Origin: DATFLS01 sp964413425
GTDB lineage: Bacteria > Fidelibacterota > JAANXI01
Assembly: GCA_964413425.1 (NCBI GenBank)
Contig: CAYPST010000168.1
Location: forward strand, 1-6,339
Length of the DNA stretch: 6,339 nucleotides
Direction: 5' to 3'
Position numbers and translations under genes: made by a program. Shown here piece after piece: positions 1-4,361 of the stretch; the stretch's first letter is position 1; the number at the start of each line of letters is the position of its first letter. The notes beneath the pieces are model-generated. The model did no database searches, was not told the DNA's origin, and saw only the letters and a list, made by a program, of their open reading frames with translations.

Positions 1-39
1 ACTCCCAGGGACGGGATCCGATGTCCCCCAACGGGGAGT
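1..39. other. Two-stem hairpin at left window edge
   Basis: The outer arms ACTCCC (1-6) and GGGAGT (34-39) are perfect complements. Inside them GGGAC (8-12) pairs with GTCCC (23-27). No T-tract follows on the + strand and the - strand leaves the window at once, so whether this is a terminator of an off-window gene cannot be judged. The word GGGACGGGAT at 8-17 recurs at 730-739, which suggests membership of the repeat families further right. Confidence 0.4.
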
Positions 40-330
40 GCGCATCTGAAGTGTTACGTTCCATACTGGATTAATTTAATAGTCGTAGAAAATAATAATA
101 GCGATTATATTTCTCATGGGATAAATGCAAAAGATTTCCGCTACACTTTTTAGACCAGACTCACATATTGTAATAAAAAAGTGCTGTATTTGTAAAATAC
201 AACAATATTTTTTTGTATTTCAAATCCCGGAGCGATTGTATTACTGTAAATAGTAGGCTAAAGAAAATTAACAATGCTTTCCTCTTTCTGCATTCATTAA
301 CCCGGATTATTTCTCAACAAGTTAAGAAAA
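40..330. other. AT-rich non-coding stretch, no gene seen
   Basis: All frames are broken by frequent stops and I recognise no protein or RNA gene here. Base composition is visibly richer in A and T than the coding part of the window. The only structure I see is a set of short hairpins around 185-220, described separately. It may be the leader or tail region of a gene outside the window. Confidence 0.6.
185..220. other. Competing short hairpins (TGTATTT / AAATACA / TGTATTT)
   Basis: TGTATTT at 185-191 is complementary to AAATACA at 195-201, giving a 7-bp stem with a GTA loop. An identical TGTATTT at 214-220 could pair with the same middle element, so two mutually exclusive hairpins are possible. 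A run of seven T lies between the second and third elements (207-213). The arrangement resembles an attenuator or weak terminator, but in AT-rich sequence such matches also arise by chance. Confidence 0.3.
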
Positions 331-337
331 GCGCCTG

Positions 338-358
338 TCTCAGGGGATCCCAATGAGA
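338..358. other. Palindrome GGGATCCC inside TCTCA/TGAGA arms
   Basis: The perfect palindrome GGGATCCC (344-351) sits inside a second inverted pair, TCTCA (338-342) and TGAGA (354-358). A related ten-base palindrome, GGGGATCCCC, lies at 718-727. No T-tract follows and no flanking gene is close, so this is more likely part of the intergenic repeat mosaic than a terminator. Confidence 0.35.
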
Positions 359-396
359 GATACACGCGGGAACAGGGGATGGCCATAAATTGAAAA

Positions 397-424
397 GGCA
401 GACGGCAAAGGGCAAACGGCAGAA
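397..424. repeat. 7-bp tandem array A (GGCARAN), four units
   Basis: Four consecutive heptamers begin with GGCA at 397, 404, 411 and 418, with no gaps. The consensus is GGCARAN, and only the last three positions vary. The array lies in non-coding DNA. It resembles the short tandemly repeated heptanucleotide (STRR) sequences known from cyanobacterial genomes, although nothing else in the window looks cyanobacterial. Confidence 0.7.
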
Positions 425-500
425 GCTAGTATTGAGAAAGAGTTGATAGATGCGACAGGATGGGACAGTCAGTACCAGAGCCGGATATTCAAAAAGGATG

Positions 501-535
501 GTTCAGCGTTCATTGTCAGTGGTCAATTGTCAAAG
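501..535. repeat. 7-bp tandem array B (GTCANNN), three clear plus two weaker units
   Basis: Heptamers start at 501, 508, 515, 522 and 529. The last three all begin with GTCA; the first two begin with GTTCA, so they fit less well. The array ends two bases (AA) before array C begins at 538. Confidence 0.55.
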
Positions 536-537
536 AA

Positions 538-565
538 GGGAAAACGGAGAACGGACCACGGAAAA
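538..565. repeat. 7-bp tandem array C (CGGANNA), four units
   Basis: Heptamers start at 538, 545, 552 and 559 and follow the consensus SGGANNA; the last three begin with CGGA. Bases 546-561 match the reverse complement of 925-940 in array D at 15 of 16 positions, so arrays C and D are inverted copies of one family about 360 bp apart. Confidence 0.65.
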
Positions 566-682
566 TGCTGCAGGCGGGACGATTGACTGAATCCTGCAAT
601 AAACAGGTAGTATGGCACTTCGATAAAGCCGGGATTCAATGGGGCAGTTCTCTGCAAGCTATGTGGCGGGGCCCGAAGAGAT

Positions 683-708
683 ATCCTGTCTCCTGTTTTT
701 GACAGGAT
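683..708. other. Hairpin ATCCTGTC / GACAGGAT
   Basis: ATCCTGTC (683-690) and GACAGGAT (701-708) form a perfect 8-bp stem around a ten-base loop. TCCTGT at 691-696 offers an alternative pairing with ACAGGA at 702-707. The T-run lies inside the loop rather than after the stem, so it is not a standard terminator. The CAGGAT word recurs at 743-748. Confidence 0.4.
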
Positions 709-717
709 TGATCCCAT

Positions 718-727
718 GGGGATCCCC
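718..727. other. Ten-base palindrome GGGGATCCCC
   Basis: This is a perfect palindrome in non-coding DNA. It lies between ATCCC (711-715) and GGGAT (735-739), which are themselves complementary, and just before the word GGGACGGGAT (730-739) that also occurs at 8-17. It shares its core with the palindrome at 344-351. Confidence 0.4.
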
Positions 728-770
728 TCGGGACGGGATGGACAGGATAACAAATTACAACAAGACCTGC

Positions 771-787
771 ATTGTAAAGATTACAAT
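771..787. other. Hairpin ATTGTAA-AGA-TTACAAT
   Basis: A perfect 7-bp stem with a three-base loop lies in non-coding DNA. It leads directly into AATCTGTGG (785-793), a word repeated at 827-835, so it belongs to the 'CTGTG' repeat family that continues to the right. Confidence 0.4.
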
Positions 788-850
788 CTGTGGTGCTTTG
801 CGTGCCAGGGTCATCTCTTTGAGGTAAATCTGTGGCTCGTCATTTGTTTA

Positions 851-893
851 TCTGTGTCAATCCGTTTGTTTCTGTGTGAATCCGTGTGCGATT
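851..893. repeat. 20-bp direct repeat, 'TCTGTGT-AATCCGTGTG' family
   Basis: Two 20-bp units, 851-870 and 871-890, share TCTGTGT followed by AATCCGT at the same offset. Bases 866-893 are repeated at 1040-1067 with 25 of 28 identical. Shorter relatives (AATCTGTGG) lie at 785-793 and 827-835. From memory, similar CACAGATT/CACGGATT strings, which are the reverse complement, recur in intergenic DNA of many Bacteroidota-like genomes. Confidence 0.65.
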
Positions 894-909
894 TGGTGGG
901 TGGAGGGAG

Positions 910-944
910 GCCGTTCTCCGGTCTCCGTTGTCCGTTCTCCAATT
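910..944. repeat. 7-bp tandem array D (TCCGTTC), five units
   Basis: Heptamers start at 910, 917, 924, 931 and 938. The middle three fit TCCGKTS and the flanking two are degenerate. The array is the inverted counterpart of array C. It is separated by two bases (TT) from array E. Confidence 0.65.
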
Positions 945-946
945 TT

Positions 947-981
947 GCGCCATCCACCCTGCGCCAAGCGCCTTGCCAGCA
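947..981. repeat. 7-bp tandem array E (GCGCCAA), five units
   Basis: Heptamers start at 947, 954, 961, 968 and 975. The units at 947, 961 and 968 begin with GCGCC, while those at 954 and 975 are degenerate. A much weaker 7-bp periodicity, with units starting TTG or TTA at 988, 995, 1002 and 1009, may continue the tract to about 1015. Confidence 0.55.
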
Positions 982-1039
982 AAGATTTTGAGTGTTAGGT
1001 ATTGTATCTTGTTGAGTATTTTTTATCTACGGTCATCTG

Positions 1040-1067
1040 TTGTTTCTGTGTTAATCTGTGTGCTATT
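1040..1067. repeat. Second copy of the 28-bp 'CTGTGT' repeat
   Basis: Bases 1040-1067 match 866-893 at 25 of 28 positions, the differences being single substitutions to T. The copy lies 174 bp from the first and only about 30 bp before the putative ECF promoter. Confidence 0.65.
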
Positions 1068-1096
1068 ATTGTATGAATTATTCAGATTAAAATTCC

Positions 1097-1123
1097 TGTA
1101 ACCTTTTTTCGAAAGTCCTGTAT
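1097..1123 (+). promoter_or_regulatory. Putative ECF-type promoter of the sigma operon
   Basis: TGTAACC (1097-1103) resembles the AAC-containing -35 element read by many ECF sigma factors. GTAT (1120-1123) follows after a 16-bp spacer and can serve as the -10 element. Transcription would start near 1130, giving a leader of about 40 bases to the GTG at 1171. ECF sigma factors commonly read their own promoter, so autoregulation is the natural inference. No second copy of the motif was seen elsewhere in the window. Confidence 0.5.
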
Positions 1124-1170
1124 GTATTAATGAACATCAGTGATAAAACGCCAGGAAATCCGGAGCCTGT

Positions 1171-1737
1171 GTGCTGACCAACCCGACTGATCATGAATTA
1201 ATGCTGGAAGTGAGGAATGGCAGCGTGGAGAAATTGGGACGTCTGTTCGAACGTCATCACAAGTATCTGTATAATTTCTTCCTCAGATCCCTGGGTGATC
1301 GGGTGGCCAGCGAGGATCTGGTGCAGGAGGTTTTTCTCCGGATTCTGAATTACCGGCACACCTACCGCCCGGATGGCGAATTCCTTCCCTGGCTGTTCGC
1401 AATTGCCCGGAACGCCAGAATAGACCACTACCGGAATCAGGACAAAACCGTGGCATATTCTGAAGCAGTGAGTAACCACGCCACTGATGTTACTGACCCC
1501 GAAACCGATGCCTCTCATCAGGGAGATGTTGCCATTCTACAACAGGCCCTGGCGCAACTCACTCCGGAGAAGCGAGAGGTGCTGATATTAAGTCGCTTCC
1601 AGGATCTGCGGTATAAGGACATCGGCAAGATTCTGGGATGCAGCGTGAATGCGGTGAAAGTACGGGTGTTCCGGGCCTTACAGGATTTACGCGAGAATTT
1701 TCATGCATTAACAGGTGAGACACATCATGGACTGTAA
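1171..1737 (+). CDS. ECF-family RNA polymerase sigma factor
   Basis: This is a 188-residue sigma-70 family protein of ECF type, with only regions 2 and 4, that would direct RNA polymerase to a small set of promoters. Region 2 spans about residues 22-90: the SEDLVQEVF motif (47-55) is the usual region 2.2 core, and the FLPWLFAIARN segment (71-81) is the region 2.3/2.4 helix that contacts the -10 element. A variable linker (91-119) leads to region 4 (about 122-176), whose helix-turn-helix (about 146-173) binds the -35 element. I chose the GTG at 1171 because CGGAG lies a few bases upstream and the sequence DHELMLEVRNGS after it is typical of the family's N terminus; the in-frame ATG at 1201 would remove it. 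The gene overlaps the anti-sigma gene by 11 bp. The precise ECF group cannot be assigned by eye. Confidence 0.93.
   Translation: MLTNPTDHELMLEVRNGSVEKLGRLFERHHKYLYNFFLRSLGDRVASEDLVQEVFLRILNYRHTYRPDGEFLPWLFAIARNARIDHYRNQDKTVAYSEAVSNHATDVTDPETDASHQGDVAILQQALAQLTPEKREVLILSRFQDLRYKDIGKILGCSVNAVKVRVFRALQDLRENFHALTGETHHGL
1713..1719 (+). promoter_or_regulatory. Ribosome binding site that decides the anti-sigma start
   Basis: AGGTGAG lies seven bases before the ATG at 1727 and inside the end of the sigma gene. It favours that ATG over the in-frame GTG at 1715, which falls within the ribosome binding site itself and has nothing suitable upstream. The placement suggests translation of the anti-sigma factor is coupled to that of the sigma factor. 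Confidence 0.6.
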
Positions 1738-2542
1738 ACAGGTATTATCATATATCCCCGAGCTGCTCAGCGGGGAGCTCTCCACCGAGCTCGGGCAGGA
1801 AGTAAAGAAGCACTGTGCATCCTGCGAGCAGTGTGCGCAGGAACTGCGCTCAATGGAGAATCTCTGGAATACGCTACTCGCAATCCCGGATGAGGAACCG
1901 TCGCCGGAAATGGCCACAAGTTTTTATGCTATGCTGGACGGATATCAGAAAAGTATGCAGCATTCCCGGAAGCGATTGCCCTGGCATAAGACGGTACAGG
2001 AATGGTGGGCGCAGACACAGATCAGACCGGTGGCGCTCCGGGCTGCTGCGGTGGTAGTGGCTCTGGTGATCGGATTCACGTCAGGAAGATATCTCGGTGA
2101 CGGGCCTGCTGATTCCGGACAAATCACCGAACTCCGTGAGCAGATGGACCAGATGCAGCAAACGGTTTCCCTGCTGCTGATGAAGCAGTCCTCCGCCAGT
2201 CAGCGTCTGCTGGGAGTGAATAAAACCGTTCAGGTCACCGAACCGGACCGGGAACTGCTCACGTCTCTGCTGGAAACCGTCAATACCGATCCCAATGTGA
2301 ACGTCCGGCTGGCGGCAGTGGATGCCCTGTATCTCTACCGGGATCGGCCGGGTGTCAGGAATGCCCTGCTCACGTCCCTGGACCGGCAGCAGCCTCCCAT
2401 GGTACAAATTGCGCTTGTTGACTTGTTGGTTGCTATGCGGGAACACCGGGCGCTCCAGTCGCTAAAAGACCTGATGAATGATCAGCAGATCAATGAATAT
2501 GTACGGGAGCGGGCCGAATGGGGCATTCAGCAGCTGAGCTGA
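1727..2542 (+). CDS. Zinc-finger anti-sigma factor with periplasmic HEAT repeats
   Basis: This 271-residue membrane protein should bind and silence the sigma factor encoded just upstream. The N terminus carries Cys3 and a His29-x3-Cys33-x2-Cys36 motif, the zinc-binding anti-sigma (ZAS / zf-HC2) signature. A basic stretch (81-105) precedes one membrane helix at about 103-119. Residues 131-155 (QITELREQMDQMQQTVSLLL) look like a short coiled coil. Residues about 175-271 form three alpha-helical hairpins (175-204, 208-237, 239-270) with the look of HEAT repeats, which normally serve in protein binding. By the positive-inside rule the zinc domain is cytoplasmic and the HEAT domain periplasmic. The start overlaps the sigma gene by 11 bp, so expression is probably coupled. 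The signal sensed by the HEAT part is unknown; a partner in the envelope, perhaps the product of the next gene, is inferred. Confidence 0.88.
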   Translation: MDCKQVLSYIPELLSGELSTELGQEVKKHCASCEQCAQELRSMENLWNTLLAIPDEEPSPEMATSFYAMLDGYQKSMQHSRKRLPWHKTVQEWWAQTQIRPVALRAAAVVVALVIGFTSGRYLGDGPADSGQITELREQMDQMQQTVSLLLMKQSSASQRLLGVNKTVQVTEPDRELLTSLLETVNTDPNVNVRLAAVDALYLYRDRPGVRNALLTSLDRQQPPMVQIALVDLLVAMREHRALQSLKDLMNDQQINEYVRERAEWGIQQLS

Positions 2543-2642
2543 TCTCACTGGGAAACACACTGCTCAATTATGCGTGCAGCAGTACTGATAGTATAGAACG
2601 TAAAATCGCAGGAATCTGCTTTAAACAGGAAAAGGAATACCA
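2543..2642 (+). other. Intergenic gap between anti-sigma and DUF4097 genes
   Basis: This 100-bp gap has no clear terminator. ACTGCT (2559-2564) and AGCAGT (2578-2583) can form a weak 6-bp stem with a 13-base loop and no T-tract, so readthrough into the next gene is likely. AAGGA at 2632-2636 is a well-placed ribosome binding site for the ATG at 2643. Confidence 0.45.
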
Positions 2643-3548
2643 ATGAAGAAAACACGCGTGAAATATCTGCTAACCCTCCCGCTGTTCATCATTGGCCTGG
2701 CTGCAGGACAAACCGAAGTTGGTGAGCGTCTGACAGTGAATTTTACCGATCCCGGCAGGCCGGGCACGGTGGATATCAATGTACATTTCGGCAGCATTCA
2801 TGTAACGGGGTACGGCGGGAATCAGGTGATTATCGTTTCCGAGTTCGGTTCCCATCGGATGTTCAAGGATAGTCTGGTCCAGGGGGTAGTCGGTGCTGTA
2901 ATGAATGGGTTATCGACGGCTATGGGGAGTGACACCATTGTTGAATCCGGGAAGAGTACGGAAGGGATGTATAAAATCCCGAATATCTCCACAGAGCTGC
3001 GGGTGGAGGAAGAGGACAACGTGATGGGAATCCGGGGCGGCACCTTCCGGCAGAGTGTGGATCTGGAGGTGCAGGTTCCCTATGAAACGTCCTTGAAACT
3101 GCGCACCATGGGTGGCGGGTCCATCCGGGTGGAGAATGTCCGGGGCGAGATCGATGCCAACGCCATGAGTGGCGGTATCGATCTGCAGAACGTCACCGGA
3201 CCGGTTCTGGCTCATTCCATGGCCAGTGATATTTTGGCGACCTTCCGCAATCCTATCTCTAAGAATCCCATGTCCTTTACCGCTCTGAGCGGCGATATCG
3301 ATGTGACGTTTCCGGCCAACCTGCAGGCGGATTTGAAGATCAAGTCCCAGATGGGCGAAATCTTCACAGATTATAAAGTGAACCTGAAAACCACTTCCGA
3401 CAATATGCAGGTCAGAGACGAACGGGATACCGGCGGCAGCTATCAGCTGGAGATGGAGAAAATCATCCATGCCGTGGTCAACAATGGCGGAACGGAAATC
3501 AAATTCAATACCTTCACCGGCGATATCTTCATCCGGAAGGCGAAATGA
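2643..3548 (+). CDS. Exported DUF4097-family beta-repeat protein
   Basis: This 301-residue protein has a signal peptide: a basic start (MKKTRVK), a hydrophobic core (8-19) and a likely signal peptidase I cut after Ala-Ala-Gly22. The mature part matches the DUF4097 family, which is predicted to fold as a stack of short beta strands. GSIHV (50-54), GGSIRVENVRGEID (158-171), SGGIDLQNVTGPV (176-188), LSGDIDVTFP (215-224), MGEIFTDY (237-244) and TGDIFIRK (292-299) repeat a G-x-I/hydrophobic strand pattern. Residues 77-96 form a more helical insert before the first long strand. A ribosome binding site (AAGGA, 2632-2636) sits six bases before the ATG. The biochemical role of DUF4097 proteins is not established. 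Its place behind a sigma/anti-sigma pair suggests an envelope protein that is an output of the circuit or feeds back on the HEAT domain of the anti-sigma factor. Confidence 0.85.
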   Translation: MKKTRVKYLLTLPLFIIGLAAGQTEVGERLTVNFTDPGRPGTVDINVHFGSIHVTGYGGNQVIIVSEFGSHRMFKDSLVQGVVGAVMNGLSTAMGSDTIVESGKSTEGMYKIPNISTELRVEEEDNVMGIRGGTFRQSVDLEVQVPYETSLKLRTMGGGSIRVENVRGEIDANAMSGGIDLQNVTGPVLAHSMASDILATFRNPISKNPMSFTALSGDIDVTFPANLQADLKIKSQMGEIFTDYKVNLKTTSDNMQVRDERDTGGSYQLEMEKIIHAVVNNGGTEIKFNTFTGDIFIRKAK

Positions 3549-3584
3549 ACGTCCTTATGAGATTCAATCATTAAAAGAATACAC

Positions 3585-3604
3585 CCATTGACGTCCATTG
3601 AGGT
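3585..3604. repeat. 10-bp direct repeat CCATTGASGT, two copies
   Basis: CCATTGACGT (3585-3594) is followed at once by CCATTGAGGT (3595-3604), a 9 of 10 match. It lies in the gap between the DUF4097 gene and the membrane-protein gene. The TTGACG inside it could act as a -35 hexamer, but no good -10 element follows at the usual distance. It may equally be a chance duplication or an operator. Confidence 0.35.
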
Positions 3605-3651
3605 GGATTCGGAGACATCTTTGATTTAAGGCCATTCGATATGAGATTGAA

Positions 3652-4167
3652 ATGCAAAATGGAAGAATGAGTAATATTCGGGTAAGTGCGGTGGGCAAGA
3701 TATTCTTTGCCCACCTGTTCATCGCCTGTTATGTGATTCTGGCGGACATTGCGCTGCATCTCATGAATGCTAACGCCTATGCGGGAGCAACCAGAGATTT
3801 GGATCTCCTGCGGCCCGCCCTGATTGACGCATCACTCCTCGGCTCTGCCGGGGGAGTGTTGCTGCTGTTTCAGATGCTTGCAGGGCTGTCGGTGGCTCTC
3901 CTGATAATCCGGTTCGCCCGCTCCCTGCTAAAACAGGCGTTCTTCCCAAGGATGCTGCTTATTGCGGGATTATCGTTCATTCTTTGCAGCCTGCTTGCGG
4001 CCTCTTTTTCACTTGCCTGGTCCGATGCTGTTTTCGCCGGTATTGCCGCAGTCCTCGGGCAGGCCAGAAATCCGGTTCTTCCCTGTCTTCTCGCCCAGTC
4101 GGTGATATTCAGCGTCTGGACCGCCTGGTGGCTGGTAAAAACAGGATCCATCCCAGCCAGGGCCTGA
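3652..4167 (+). CDS. Four-helix integral membrane protein, function unknown
   Basis: I do not recognise this 171-residue protein. Hydrophobic stretches at about 17-37, 60-86, 101-121 and 142-162 predict four membrane helices. The loop between the first two contains a short acidic/basic segment (47-54, TRDLDLLR), and the loop after helix 2 is basic (87-100). No catalytic motif, cysteine pair or metal-binding cluster is evident. The start is uncertain. The ATG at 3652 has no clear ribosome binding site, and the in-frame ATG at 3667 (residue 6) has GGAAG only one base away. A nine-codon reading frame (3641-3670, MRLKCKMEE) ends in an ATGA overlap with the second ATG, which could couple translation. 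The gene lies 103 bp after the DUF4097 gene in the same direction with no obvious terminator between, so it may be a distal operon member. Confidence 0.65.
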   Translation: MQNGRMSNIRVSAVGKIFFAHLFIACYVILADIALHLMNANAYAGATRDLDLLRPALIDASLLGSAGGVLLLFQMLAGLSVALLIIRFARSLLKQAFFPRMLLIAGLSFILCSLLAASFSLAWSDAVFAGIAAVLGQARNPVLPCLLAQSVIFSVWTAWWLVKTGSIPARA

Positions 4168-4175
4168 CGTGTAGT

Positions 4176-4192
4176 GCGAGATGACCTCTCGC
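4176..4192. other. Hairpin just after the membrane-protein gene
   Basis: GCGAGA (4176-4181) and TCTCGC (4187-4192) form a perfect 6-bp stem with a TGACC loop, eight bases after the stop codon. The position suits a transcript end, but no T-tract follows (the next bases are CGGGAAG). It could be a Rho-dependent end, an RNA-stabilising 3' hairpin, or chance. Confidence 0.4.
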
Positions 4193-4322
4193 CGGGAAGA
4201 TGAGGAGCGATTATCTCCATCACCAGTAAGTTATATTAAGGTGTTAGTAGTTCCTGCCAGGGAATTATCTGTTCCGGCCAACCCAAATCATCCCGGATTA
4301 AAGTTCTGTTTTGGCAATACGA

Positions 4323-4336
4323 TATAATAATATACT
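4323..4336 (+). promoter_or_regulatory. Candidate -10 elements upstream of the lipoprotein gene
   Basis: TATAAT (4323-4328) is a perfect sigma-70-type -10 hexamer and TATACT (4331-4336) is a near match. No good -35 lies at 17 bp. TTGGCA (4311-4316) is close to the TTGACA consensus but only 14 bp from the second -10. The gene thus probably has its own promoter, but the exact elements are unsure. Confidence 0.35.
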
Positions 4337-4361
4337 GCCAGATTTAACAACGGAGGTTTTT

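Noticed and set aside
397..981. The repeat arrays as a CRISPR array
   Set aside because: The units are seven bases long and contiguous, with no spacers, no 25-40 bp repeats and no cas gene nearby.
460..1101. Several overlapping open frames on both strands (for example 460-702 +, 523-753 -, 716-991 +)
   Set aside because: They run through the repeat arrays, match no family I know, have poor composition for protein (many Cys, Arg, Ser, Trp), and mutually overlap. They look like chance frames in non-coding DNA.
1715..1726. GTG at 1715 as the start of the anti-sigma gene
   Set aside because: It falls inside the AGGTGAG ribosome binding site that serves the ATG at 1727 and has no site of its own.
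2910..3470. A 186-residue open frame on the - strand opposite the DUF4097 gene
   Set aside because: It is antisense to a well-supported gene, is rich in His, Gly and Pro as expected of a shadow frame, and has no recognisable domain.
4176..4192. The perfect 6-bp hairpin as an intrinsic terminator
   Set aside because: No T-tract follows on either strand, so it is listed only as a hairpin.
3870..4223. A 117-residue open frame on the - strand opposite the membrane-protein gene
   Set aside because: The + strand frame has four clear hydrophobic helices, while the antisense frame has no family features, so it is a shadow.
4311..4361. TTG at 4311 as the start of the lipoprotein gene
   Set aside because: It lacks a ribosome binding site, would put polar residues before the signal peptide, and overlaps the likely promoter. 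The ATG at 4362 has GGAGG five bases upstream.
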